From Neomoorella thermoacetica (GTDB taxonomy: Bacteria; Bacillota; DSM-521; Neomoorellales; Neomoorellaceae), in assembly GCF_001875325.1 (NCBI RefSeq), contig NZ_MDDC01000004.1, positions 1-64,000 of the forward strand: a stretch of DNA of 64,000 nucleotides, given 5' to 3'. The notes beneath the pieces are model-generated. The model saw only the letters and a program-made list of their open reading frames with translations, had not been told where the DNA came from and searched no databases. This document shows positions 16,367 to 23,803 of this stretch, piece after piece. The translations under genes and the position numbers were made by a program. Positions within the stretch are counted from its first letter, which is position 1, and the number at the start of each line of letters is the position of its first letter.

Positions 16367-17710
16367 TTGAAGAGGACGGATGTACTGGTTATCGGCGGGA
16401 GCGCGGCTGGTCTTACCGCAGCTATTACTGCCAAAAGGTATTTCAAGGACAAAAAGGTTACCCTGGTACGTAAAGAAGCCAAGGTTTTGGTGCCCTGCGG
16501 CATCCCTTACATTTTCGGAACTGTGGGGAGCCCCGATAAGAACCTCATCCCGGACGCCACACTGGTTAATAACGGCATAGAGTTGATAATCGATGAAGTT
16601 ACAGGGATAGACCGCCAAAACAGAGTGGTCTCTACGTTGCACTCTGGTAGCATCGCTTATGATAAACTCGTCCTAGCTACCGGTTCGTCTCCAGTTGTTC
16701 CGCCGGTGAAAGGGGCTGGCCTGGAAGGCATCTTCGTAGTCAAAAAAGACGTAGCCTATCTTGAGAATCTCAAAAATTTCCTGGATAAAGCGAGAAATCT
16801 GGTTATCGTCGGCGGCGGGTTCATAGGGGTTGAGTTTGCCGATGAATGCCGCAAGGGGCGGGACTTGAAGGTTAACGTCGTCGAACTTTTGCCCCATTGC
16901 CTAGCCCTGGCTTTTGATGATGAGGTTTGCGCCCTGGCGGAGGACAAACTCCGCTCACAGGGGATAAACATTATTACCGGGACTAAAGTAGAAGAGTTTC
17001 TGGGAAACGGTAAAGTAGAACAGGTGAGACTTGCCAATGGCGAAACCCTGCCTGCCGACGTGGTGATTTTCGGCATCGGCGTGGCGCTCAATATTGAACT
17101 GGCGCAAAAGGCGGGCCTGAAAGTTGACAATCGTTTCGGCATCTGGGTTGATGATTATCTGCGTACCAGCGACCCCAGTATTTTTGCTATTGGCGATTGC
17201 GCCGAAAAAAGCTCGTTTTTCGGTCACGGGCCGTCCCTCATCAAACTGGCTTCCGTAGCCACCCACGAAGCCCGGGTAGCAGGGGCCAACCTGTTCGGCC
17301 TCAGGCGGGCCAGGGGGGCGGCGGTAGGAGTGTTTTCAACAATTGTCGGCGACCTGGCTCTGGGATCGGTAGGCTTGACGGAAAGAGCGGCCCGGGAAGC
17401 GGGTATTGAGGTCGTAACCGGTACCGCCAAGGCGCCTGACAGGCATCCTGGGAGTATGCCGGGGACCAGAGAGCTGGGCGTAAAGTTGATCTTTACTAAA
17501 GATACGGGTGTAATCATAGGCGGGCAGGCTTACGGCGGTACTGCGGTAGGTGAGCTCACCAACCTGCTGGCGGCTGCCGTACAGCACAAGATGCGGGCCG
17601 ACGAGCTGGAAACCATGCAGGTAGGGACCCACCCGGCCCTTACCGCTTCGCCTATCGCCTATCAGGTGACCAATGCCGCCGAAGACGCCGTGCTAAAGTT
17701 AAGAAGCTAA
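16367..17710 (+). CDS. FAD-dependent CoA-disulfide/polysulfide reductase family protein
   Basis: Pyridine-nucleotide disulfide oxidoreductase of 447 residues. The FAD site is VLVIGGSAAGLTAA (7-20), the NAD(P) site VIVGGGFIGVEFADE (about 147-161), and the second FAD motif FAIGDCAE. A single active-site Cys44 in VPCGIPYIFG replaces the usual CxxxxC pair, as in CoA-disulfide reductase and NAD(P)H polysulfide/sulfur reductases. No C-terminal rhodanese domain is present. The TTG start follows AAAGGGGCGG. The upstream CstR-like repressor suggests induction by reactive sulfur species. Confidence 0.85.
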   Translation: MKRTDVLVIGGSAAGLTAAITAKRYFKDKKVTLVRKEAKVLVPCGIPYIFGTVGSPDKNLIPDATLVNNGIELIIDEVTGIDRQNRVVSTLHSGSIAYDKLVLATGSSPVVPPVKGAGLEGIFVVKKDVAYLENLKNFLDKARNLVIVGGGFIGVEFADECRKGRDLKVNVVELLPHCLALAFDDEVCALAEDKLRSQGINIITGTKVEEFLGNGKVEQVRLANGETLPADVVIFGIGVALNIELAQKAGLKVDNRFGIWVDDYLRTSDPSIFAIGDCAEKSSFFGHGPSLIKLASVATHEARVAGANLFGLRRARGAAVGVFSTIVGDLALGSVGLTERAAREAGIEVVTGTAKAPDRHPGSMPGTRELGVKLIFTKDTGVIIGGQAYGGTAVGELTNLLAAAVQHKMRADELETMQVGTHPALTASPIAYQVTNAAEDAVLKLRS

Positions 17711-17760
17711 TTACCAGCGCCTGTCAGGCTTTCTGCCAGCAATGGTAATTTTTTGCCAGG

Positions 17761-17789
17761 AGCCCCTCCTTTTTAAGGAGGGGCTTTTC
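17761..17789 (+). terminator. Strong rho-independent terminator
   Basis: AGCCCCTCCTT and AAGGAGGGGCT (17761-17785) form an 11-bp stem followed by TTTTC, ending the reductase transcript. Confidence 0.85.
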
Positions 17790-17801
17790 AGCAACACAAT
17801 A

Positions 17802-17830
17802 TTGACGTATGTTCTTTACAGATTTATACT
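17802..17830 (+). promoter_or_regulatory. TTGACNTATG-type promoter 1
   Basis: TTGACG (17802-17807), a 17-base spacer beginning TATGTTCTTTA, and TATACT (17825-17830). Four other promoters in the window share TTGACNTATG (41533, 42549, 44001, 48773). It drives the zinc-ribbon gene at 17855. Confidence 0.75.
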
Positions 17831-17854
17831 AGAGACAGACGGAGGTGACTATTA

Positions 17855-18079
17855 ATGCCGGAATTTGAATTCAAATGCAGCGACTGCGGGGCTATATGTA
17901 CCTTCAACAGGCGAGAAGATGCTAATATTTGTCCCAATTGCGGCAGCGCGAGATTAATGAGGATATTCTCAGCGCCGCATATTGTAAAAAGCCGCCCGGA
18001 GGCGGGCGAGAAAACCCTTTGTTGCGGGAGGGATTCCCGGCCGGAAGGCTGCACGCCCGGCAGTTGCTGCCACGGTTAA
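17855..18079 (+). CDS. FmdB-family zinc ribbon protein
   Basis: A 74-residue protein with a zinc ribbon made by Cys8, Cys11, Cys26 and Cys29 (KCSDCG and CPNCG), the FmdB/YfgG-type putative regulatory domain. The tail carries four further Cys (LCCGRDSRPEGC, SCCHG), so extra metal binding is possible. GGAGGTG precedes the ATG. It is the first gene after a TTGACNTATG-type promoter and is followed 21 bases later by a metallo-hydrolase and then a DUF364 protein. Confidence 0.8.
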   Translation: MPEFEFKCSDCGAICTFNRREDANICPNCGSARLMRIFSAPHIVKSRPEAGEKTLCCGRDSRPEGCTPGSCCHG

Positions 18080-18100
18080 AAAGGGAGGGGGTTAAATAAG

Positions 18101-18943
18101 ATGGCTGCAACCGTTGAAATCATCAACCTGGTAGATAATACGGTCACCGTTAGGGGTTTGATAGCCGAGCATGGCCTGGCTTTCCTGGTACGCAAGGGGG
18201 GGAAAACCTTTCTTTTCGATACTGGGGCCGGGGCCGCCGTTGTGCAGAACATGCTGAGTTTGGGAATTGATCCCCGGGAAATTACAGGCGTTGCCTTAAG
18301 CCACGGCCATGACGACCATACCGGCGGCCTGAAAAAGATCTGCGAGATCACCGGCCCCCTGCCCGTATACGCCCATCCCGATGCCTTCACGGCTAAATAC
18401 CGCCTCCGGGAAGGAGAGGAAGCCAGGTATATCGGCATCCCCTGGTCGCGGGCAGAATTAGAAACTAGCGGGGCAGTTTTCCACCTCTCCCGGCAACCCG
18501 TCGAGCTGGCTGAAGGGATTGTCTTGACCGGCGAGATCCGGCCGCGGCAGGCTTTTGAAGCCTTGAGCAGTGAATTTCGCCTCCTGGCCGGCGGCGAGTA
18601 CCTCCAGGACAACCTGTGGGACGATCAGTCCTTAATAATTTCTACGCAGGAAGGGCCGCTGGTGCTCCTGGGCTGCGCCCATTCCGGATTAATCAGCACC
18701 CTGGAGCGCGTCCTGGAGCTTACCGGTGCCGGCCGCATCTTCGCCGTCATCGGCGGCACCCACTTGAAGGACGCCGGCCCGGAGCGGCTGGAAAAGACGA
18801 TAAGTGCCCTGCCGCGTTTTGGTCTCAGATACCTGGTAGCCTGCCACTGCACCGGTTTTCGAGCCAGTGCCGCCCTCTACCAGGCCCTGGGAGATAAGTT
18901 TATTTACAATGAAACAGGACGTGCCTTCAGGTTTGCCTGTTGA
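18101..18943 (+). CDS. MBL-fold metallo-hydrolase
   Basis: Metallo-beta-lactamase-fold enzyme of 280 residues. The metal motif SHGHDDHTGG is at 67-76, with later ligands at CAHSGL and CHCTGF. It resembles the group annotated as 7,8-dihydropterin-6-methyl-4-(beta-D-ribofuranosyl)-aminobenzene phosphate synthase-like hydrolases; the true substrate is unknown. AAGGGAGGGGG precedes the ATG. It lies between an FmdB-type zinc ribbon and a DUF364 protein, a context pointing to metal or pterin-cofactor metabolism. Confidence 0.85.
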   Translation: MAATVEIINLVDNTVTVRGLIAEHGLAFLVRKGGKTFLFDTGAGAAVVQNMLSLGIDPREITGVALSHGHDDHTGGLKKICEITGPLPVYAHPDAFTAKYRLREGEEARYIGIPWSRAELETSGAVFHLSRQPVELAEGIVLTGEIRPRQAFEALSSEFRLLAGGEYLQDNLWDDQSLIISTQEGPLVLLGCAHSGLISTLERVLELTGAGRIFAVIGGTHLKDAGPERLEKTISALPRFGLRYLVACHCTGFRASAALYQALGDKFIYNETGRAFRFAC

Positions 18944-18987
18944 AGACGCCCGGAAACCGTGAGCGCTAGACTAAAGGTGGCGAACGT

Positions 18988-19725
18988 ATGAGCCTGATTG
19001 ACGCTATTATTGCCAGCCTGTCCGGCAATGAGTTGGTGAAAGAAGTACGCATTGGTCCTTTCTGGACCGGGGTGTGGAGCCGTTACTGCGGCCTGGCCTC
19101 GACAACCTTTACCCACGAACATGAAAAACGTTTTCCCGTAGGCGAAGCGGGCTCTCTGGCAGGCAAAAGCGCCCGCGAGCTTTGCCGCTATGCCACCTCG
19201 GCAAGTCTCCTCGAAGCTTCAATAGGGCTGGCGGCGATTAACTCCCTGATTGAGGTGGATATGGAGCAATGTCGGGATATTAACGCCGGGGAATTACTGA
19301 TAGAAAAAGGGGCGGGGAAACGAGTCGCCCTGGTAGGGCACTTTCCTTTCGTACCCGGGCTGCGGCGGGTAGCAAAAGAACTCTGGGTGCTGGAAAGAAG
19401 GCCGCAAAGCGGCGATCTCCCGGCTGACGCAGCAGGGATCGTCATCCCCAGGGCCGACGTGGTGGCCATAACCGGCACGGCTCTTATAAACGGTACAATG
19501 GAAGGCCTCCTTGAGCTTTGCCGGAAAGACAGCCTGGTAATGGTGCTCGGCCCGACGACGCCCCTTACACCTCTATGGTTTGACTACGGGGTGGACCTGA
19601 TTTCCGGGACGCAGGTGGTGGAGCCGGAAGTGGTGCTGAAGTTTGTTTCTGAAGGCGTGGTGTTCAAGCAATTGCACGGGCGCGGCGTAAGGTTGCTCAC
19701 CATGACGAAAAAGGGGTTGCAATGA
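18988..19725 (+). CDS. DUF364/DUF4213 protein (putative heavy-metal chelation)
   Basis: The 245-residue protein has an N-terminal DUF4213-like part (VKEVRIGPFWTGVWSRYCGL, LCRYATSASLLEASIGLAA) and a C-terminal DUF364 Rossmann part (KRVALVGHFPFVPGLR, LWVLERRPQSGDLPA). The latter ends with the conserved ITGTALINGTMEGLLEL and LGPTTPLTPL segments. No reaction is established for the family. It is one of four relatives in the window. It follows the metallo-hydrolase by 44 bases and probably shares its transcript. Confidence 0.82.
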   Translation: MSLIDAIIASLSGNELVKEVRIGPFWTGVWSRYCGLASTTFTHEHEKRFPVGEAGSLAGKSARELCRYATSASLLEASIGLAAINSLIEVDMEQCRDINAGELLIEKGAGKRVALVGHFPFVPGLRRVAKELWVLERRPQSGDLPADAAGIVIPRADVVAITGTALINGTMEGLLELCRKDSLVMVLGPTTPLTPLWFDYGVDLISGTQVVEPEVVLKFVSEGVVFKQLHGRGVRLLTMTKKGLQ

Positions 19726-19734
19726 CGGCCGGCT

Positions 19735-19951
19735 TTGTTGCTTTCATAGTTCAGATATTACAACCAACCATGCCTGTAGTGGTTTATTTAGGGCATCGAG
19801 GGCAGGGTGCATTCTTGGCCGCCAGGGATGGGTAGAAATACACCGTTTGCTGGCGATAGTGACGGTGGGCCTGGTTTTAGTTCATCTTTATATGCACTGG
19901 GACTGGATTGCAGGCATGACCAAGCGCATTTTGGGCGGCAGGGATAAGTAA
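19735..19951 (+). pseudogene. C-terminal remnant of a DUF4405 cytochrome b-like membrane protein
   Basis: The frame ending at TAA 19949-19951 reads GWVEIHRLLAIVTVGLVLVH and then LYMHWDWIAGMTKRILGG. The W..IH, one helix and H...HW pattern are typical of the last segment of DUF4405 heme membrane proteins. No start codon or N-terminal helices exist upstream in this frame. It is a fragment. Confidence 0.55.
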
Positions 19952-20084
19952 AAGAATAAATCTTGCTGCAATCTTTGGCAGTCTTTTTATCTAAAGAAGG
20001 AGGAATTTGTCTTTTGATGGCGAATAAATAGCGCTTTACAAAATTGTCAGATCAGCAGACCATTTTACTGCTCACCATATAGTC

Positions 20085-20175
20085 CCGCTAAAGGGCAAAC
20101 CCGTCGAAAGGCGGGGGCGCAAAGCCACGGGCCTAAATCCCGAAGGATAAGGCAGCCGGGTTGCCGGGAGAGTAG
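20085..20175 (+). promoter_or_regulatory. Cyclic di-GMP-I (GEMM) riboswitch
   Basis: AAAGGGCAAACC, GTCGAAAGGC, GGGGCGCAAAGCCACGGGCC, TAAATCCCGAAGGATAAGG and CAGCCGGGTTGCCGGG are the hallmark blocks of the GEMM-I aptamer, including the GNRA-like tetraloop and its receptor region. A pairing GTAGCAA (20172-20178) with TTGCTAC (20211-20217) and a terminator (20218-20238) follow. No gene lies directly behind it: the next CDS, hsp20, begins about 250 bases further on and has its own promoter. Confidence 0.88.
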
Positions 20176-20217
20176 CAAACTGTATTCAAATTGATACTTA
20201 CTACCGCGACTTGCTAC

Positions 20218-20238
20218 CGCCCGGAAGGGCGTTTTTTT
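20218..20238 (+). terminator. Terminator of the c-di-GMP riboswitch
   Basis: CGCCC-GGAA-GGGCG hairpin (20218-20231) followed by seven T. It forms the expression platform of the riboswitch just upstream. Confidence 0.8.
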
Positions 20239-20383
20239 AATCAAATGAAGCCTTCGGGAAAGGCCTGGCCAAGAGGGAAGACATGCACTTGATTAGTATT
20301 GATACATGGAGAATCCTTACGAGATAATCTCGGTTTGCTGAATGCTGGTAAATTTGGCAGCAGCAAGCGGTAACCTTAAATTT

Positions 20384-20452
20384 TTGACCATATTTGTCTT
20401 TAGTTGTCTTTGTTTGACCTAATTTGATTTTGACTTTCTTTGACTTATATTA
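20384..20452 (+). promoter_or_regulatory. 10-bp-phased TTGAC array in the hsp20 promoter region
   Basis: TTGAC-type pentamers (TTGAC, TTGTC or TTGAT) start at 20384, 20394, 20404, 20414 and 20424, exactly 10 bases apart, then at 20430 and 20440. The region ends with TTATATTATAGAAT, a likely -10 area, and the hsp20 gene begins at 20492. The layout resembles an array of operator half-sites on one face of the helix. The rest of 20241-20491 holds no supported gene. Confidence 0.6.
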
Positions 20453-20491
20453 TAGAATAAAGGCGAAAAAACTCAAAGGGGGTATGGTACG

Positions 20492-20935
20492 ATGTTTGGG
20501 CTGATACCTTTCTATGGCAGGAGAAAAGGCTTGAGGCCGGTATTTTCTGACGTAGAGAATTTCATGGAAAGGGTATTCAATGAAGACCTGTTTTGGGTCC
20601 CTGTATTCGGCCAGCCATTTAAGGCGGACATAAAGGAAACTGAAAGGGAATATATTGTAGAAGCAGAATTACCGGGAATGGAAAAAGAAAATATTCAAAT
20701 TACTTATGAGGACGGCACGCTTAATATTTCTGTCAAGCAAGACACAATCCTCGATGAAGCCGGGGAAAACTTTATCCGTAAAGAGCGGAGGAGCGGCAGT
20801 ATTGAACGCAGGTTCTACCTGGAGGGTGTAGACGAGGAGAAAATATCCGCCAGTTATAAAAACGGCCTGTTAACGGTAAAACTGCCAAAGAAAGAAACCG
20901 GGTTAAAGCGCGGCAAATATATTCCTGTTGAATAG
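20492..20935 (+). CDS. Hsp20 family small heat shock protein
   Basis: ATP-independent chaperone that binds unfolding proteins. The alpha-crystallin domain is clear: FKADIKETEREYIVEAELPG, then the central GTLNISVKQ strand and the terminal NGLLTVKLPKKE. Length (147 residues) is typical. AAAGGGGGTATGGTACG precedes the ATG. A remarkable set of TTGAC repeats lies just upstream. The gene is monocistronic, closed by a hairpin at 20948-20979. Confidence 0.94.
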   Translation: MFGLIPFYGRRKGLRPVFSDVENFMERVFNEDLFWVPVFGQPFKADIKETEREYIVEAELPGMEKENIQITYEDGTLNISVKQDTILDEAGENFIRKERRSGSIERRFYLEGVDEEKISASYKNGLLTVKLPKKETGLKRGKYIPVE

Positions 20936-20947
20936 AGGTTAAGGATG

Positions 20948-20979
20948 GGGCGGCTCTCGCAACAAGCGGGCCGCCCTTT
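20948..20979 (+). terminator. Terminator after hsp20
   Basis: GGGCGGC (20948-20954) pairs with GCCGCCC (20970-20976), followed by TTTA. The T-run is short. Confidence 0.6.
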
Positions 20980-21079
20980 AATGTTTTGGGTGCCCGGCAT
21001 TAATAAAAATTTTGCGACGGCCGGCAGGAGTTTTAGAGCGCATGTTGAATATAAGTTTAAATAAAATAAAATAGCAACA

Positions 21080-21177
21080 TCTCCGAGCCGGATTAACCTA
21101 AGGAGCGATCTATGGTAGCCGGCCTGGGCTGCGAGGCCCACGGGGTATACCGGGAAACGGGTATGCCTTCCCAGGTT
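21080..21177 (+). promoter_or_regulatory. Moco-type (Mo/W cofactor) riboswitch aptamer, copy 2
   Basis: Shares with copy 1 (2143-2242) the blocks CTCCGAGCC, AGGAGCGATCTATGG, CACGGGGTATACCGGGAAAC and GGGTATGCCTTCCCAGG. It precedes an FmdE-like gene, a DUF364 gene and a FecCD-type ABC importer. The shared riboswitch is the best local evidence that these genes serve molybdenum or tungsten metabolism. A terminator at 21225-21252 completes the switch. Confidence 0.87.
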
Positions 21178-21201
21178 CGTGTATAAGGAGGTGGCGGTTG
21201 G

Positions 21202-21225
21202 ATGCCTGTTTATGGCTATCTTTAA
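21202..21225 (+). CDS. Possible 7-residue leader peptide after Moco-type riboswitch 2
   Basis: AAGGAGGTGG lies ahead of an ATG opening MPVYGYL, whose TAA abuts the 5' arm of the terminator. It parallels the leader frame at 2262-2294. Translation is untested and the frame may be incidental. Confidence 0.28.
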   Translation: MPVYGYL

Positions 21226-21252
21226 GCCCCATCCTTTGTGATGGGGCTTTAG
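21225..21252 (+). terminator. Riboswitch-linked terminator
   Basis: AGCCCCATC and GATGGGGCT pair around CTTTGT and are followed by TTAGCTTT. It separates the aptamer from the FmdE-like gene. Confidence 0.75.
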
Positions 21253-21397
21253 CTTTAATATTAAATGGCTGCATCTTCAAGACCTCTTTATTTCCCACCC
21301 AAAACAAGCGTTGCATAGGGTGGAAGAATGCTTAACAGGCATAGAGTTGAGGTTTGTGCCTTCCAGGCACGCTGGTAAACTGGAAAGGATTGATGCT

Positions 21398-21943
21398 ATG
21401 CGTACCTTCGAGGAAGACCTGCAGGCGGCGGTGGCCTATCACGGCCACCTCTGCAGCGGCATGATCCTGGGCGTCCGGATGGCCCGCCTGGGCCTGCGCG
21501 AACTGGGAATCGACGAACCCCGTAACTACCGGGATTTGATCGTCTATGTGGAAATGGATCGCTGCGCCACCGACGCCGTAGGGGTAGTTACCGGCTGCAC
21601 CCCGGGCCGGCGGCGGCTGAAGATCATCGACTACGGCAAAATGGCCGCCACCTTTGTCGATCTGGCCAGCGGACGGGCGGTACGGGTAGCCGCCCGGGGT
21701 GCTCATTTTCCTCCGGAAGGGGCCGATCTGCAGGCTTTCTGGCAGGAACTACCTGACACTGAAATTTTTAAGTGCCAACCGGTACAGTTGGATATACCCG
21801 CTGAGGACCTGCCGGGCAAGCCCCTCCATACGGTAACCTGCACCCGCTGCGGCGAGCGGGTCCACGACCGCCGGGAACTGGTGGTTGACGGCGAGGTACT
21901 ATGCCGGGCCTGCGCCCGGGGGGCTTATTACAACGTGCGATAA
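21398..21943 (+). CDS. FmdE family protein (formylmethanofuran dehydrogenase subunit E-like)
   Basis: The 181-residue protein has the FmdE hallmark HGHLCSG at residues 15-21 and a C-terminal zinc ribbon (TCTRCGERVHDRR, LCRACA). FmdE proteins accompany molybdenum and tungsten enzymes and may help metal or cofactor delivery. The ATG at 21398 follows AAAGGA by eight bases. An ORF extending upstream to 21311 overlaps leader sequence and lacks a site. It is the first gene behind the second Moco-type riboswitch, followed by DUF364 and an ABC importer. Confidence 0.88.
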   Translation: MRTFEEDLQAAVAYHGHLCSGMILGVRMARLGLRELGIDEPRNYRDLIVYVEMDRCATDAVGVVTGCTPGRRRLKIIDYGKMAATFVDLASGRAVRVAARGAHFPPEGADLQAFWQELPDTEIFKCQPVQLDIPAEDLPGKPLHTVTCTRCGERVHDRRELVVDGEVLCRACARGAYYNVR

Positions 21944-21982
21944 AAATCTTTAAGGGTAAAACATTTTACTGGAGGTAGCGCT

Positions 21983-22744
21983 GTGTGGGAGATTTATGAT
22001 GAACTGATTGCCTCTATTCCCCCGGAAATAACTGTGCAGGAGTGTATCGTCGGCCTGCACTGGATCTTGATCCAGTCGCAAGCCACAGGCCTGGCCATGA
22101 CCCCCAGGGAGGGGCGCCCCAGGATCAAGCTGGCCGGGGAGATCCGGGGAATGCCGGTACGGGAACTGGCTGGTTACGCCAAATCCTGGGATTTTTTCGA
22201 GGCCAGCCTGGGACTAGCGGCCATAAACTCAGTCCTGAACACGCCGGAACAAGTGGCCAACCTCTGCGGCAGGACTTTAAGTAACCAGCCTCAGGTTAAC
22301 GCTTTTACCTACTTTCAGGAACGTGTTAAGGGTAAAAAGGTAGCTGTCATCGGCCACTTTCCGGACCTGGAAACCCTGGCCGGCCTCTGCCGGCTGACCA
22401 TCCTGGAACGCCGTCCCAGGGATGGCGATTTGCCTGATCCGGCCTGCGAGTATATCTTACCCGAACAGGATTATGTTTTTATTACTGCCACCACGCTGGC
22501 CAATAAAACTCTGCCCCGCCTGCTGCAGCTCTGCCGCAGCGCCAGGGTAATCCTGGTGGGCCCCACAACCCCTATGGCTCCCCTGATGTTTAGCCATGGT
22601 ATCGATTTCCTGGCAGGAACGGTGGTGGTTGACCCGGTAAAGGTACGGCAGGTAGTTCAGGAGGGGGGCACGCAGGAGATCTTCGCACGCGGCGCCCTGA
22701 TGGTAAAACTTAGCCGGGAAGAGATAGACGGGAGGAGGGTATAG
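21983..22744 (+). CDS. DUF364/DUF4213 protein (putative heavy-metal chelation)
   Basis: Relative of the proteins at 2368, 18988 and 26953. The N-terminal part reads TVQECIVGLHWILIQSQATGLAM and LAGYAKSWDFFEASLGLAAIN. The C-terminal Rossmann part has KKVAVIGHFPDLETLAGL, LTILERRPRDGDLPDPACEY and GPTTPMAPLMFSHGIDFLAG. The GTG start follows GGAGGTAGCGCT. It lies between the FmdE-like gene and the FecCD permease with a short gap to the latter, so it belongs to the Moco-riboswitch operon. The biochemical role is unknown; Mo/W handling is inferred. Confidence 0.85.
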   Translation: MWEIYDELIASIPPEITVQECIVGLHWILIQSQATGLAMTPREGRPRIKLAGEIRGMPVRELAGYAKSWDFFEASLGLAAINSVLNTPEQVANLCGRTLSNQPQVNAFTYFQERVKGKKVAVIGHFPDLETLAGLCRLTILERRPRDGDLPDPACEYILPEQDYVFITATTLANKTLPRLLQLCRSARVILVGPTTPMAPLMFSHGIDFLAGTVVVDPVKVRQVVQEGGTQEIFARGALMVKLSREEIDGRRV

Positions 22745-23803
22745 ATGGCTGTAGCCCGTAAGCAGGGTTCTTTAACCAACAGCCTGGCGACGGCGGAAGG
22801 GAATTATCGCTGGCGGGAAATTGCCCTGACGGCCCTGCCGCTGCTGGTCTTTCTTTTCTCCTTTCCCTTGGGCCGCTACCCTATCTCCCCCGGACAGTTG
22901 CTGACTATATTGGCGGCGAAGGTATTTCCCATCGCGCCTACCTGGCCGGCTACCCTGGAGACGGTGGTATTCCAGGTCCGGTTGCCGCGGATGCTGGCGG
23001 CCATGCTGGTAGGGGCCGCCCTGGCGACCGCCGGCGCCGCCTACCAGGGGATGTTTAAGAATCCCCTGGTCTCACCGGACATCCTGGGCGCCTCGGCCGG
23101 CGCCGGTTTCGGCGCCGCCCTGGCCATCTATTTCTCCCTGGGTGTGGTCGGTATCCAGGTCAGTTCCTTTCTTTTTGGCCTCCTGGCCGTGGGCCTGACC
23201 TGGGCGTTAAGCAGCCGTATCCGTCACGACCCGGTCCTCATCCTGGTCCTGGCGGGCATTCTCATGGGGACCCTGTTTTCTTCCGGAACTTCTTTGATCA
23301 AGTATGTGGCCGATCCCTACGATAAACTGCCGGCCATCACCTTCTGGCTTATGGGTAGCCTGGCGGCCATTGCCCCCCGGGATGTCTGGACGGCCCTGGT
23401 GCCTATTCTTGTAGGTACGCTGCCCCTGTACCTGCTCCGCTGGCGCCTCAACGTCCTCTCCCTGGGCGAGGAGGAAGCCCGCTCCCTGGGCCTGGATACA
23501 GGACGCTTACGTTTGATCGTTATCCTTTGTTCCACCCTGATAACAGCAGCCTCTGTGGCTATCAGCGGTATGATCGGCTGGGTGGGTTTGATTATCCCCC
23601 ACCTGGCGCGGATGCTCGTTGGCCCCAACTACCGGGAATTATTGCCGGCCGCCATCCTCATCGGCAGCGCCTACCTGCTGCTGGTGGATGACCTGGCCCG
23701 GGTCCTGACTTCAGTGGAAATACCCCTGGGCATCCTGACTTCCATCATCGGCGCCCCCTTTTTCCTTTACCTCCTCTTGAACGCCCGGAGGGGATGGGTA
23801 TGA
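22745..23803 (+). CDS. FecCD-family ABC importer permease (MolB-like candidate)
   Basis: Membrane permease of the BtuC/FecCD type with about ten helices (352 residues). The family signature GAALATAGAAYQGMFKNPLV is followed by SPDILGASAGAGFGAALAIY, with late SGMIGWVGLIIPHLARMLVG. Such importers carry siderophores, B12, heme or, in MolBC of Haemophilus, molybdate/tungstate. The Moco-type riboswitch and FmdE neighbour favour Mo or W. The ATG directly follows the DUF364 stop, and the 3' end overlaps the ATPase gene. Confidence 0.9.
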   Translation: MAVARKQGSLTNSLATAEGNYRWREIALTALPLLVFLFSFPLGRYPISPGQLLTILAAKVFPIAPTWPATLETVVFQVRLPRMLAAMLVGAALATAGAAYQGMFKNPLVSPDILGASAGAGFGAALAIYFSLGVVGIQVSSFLFGLLAVGLTWALSSRIRHDPVLILVLAGILMGTLFSSGTSLIKYVADPYDKLPAITFWLMGSLAAIAPRDVWTALVPILVGTLPLYLLRWRLNVLSLGEEEARSLGLDTGRLRLIVILCSTLITAASVAISGMIGWVGLIIPHLARMLVGPNYRELLPAAILIGSAYLLLVDDLARVLTSVEIPLGILTSIIGAPFFLYLLLNARRGWV

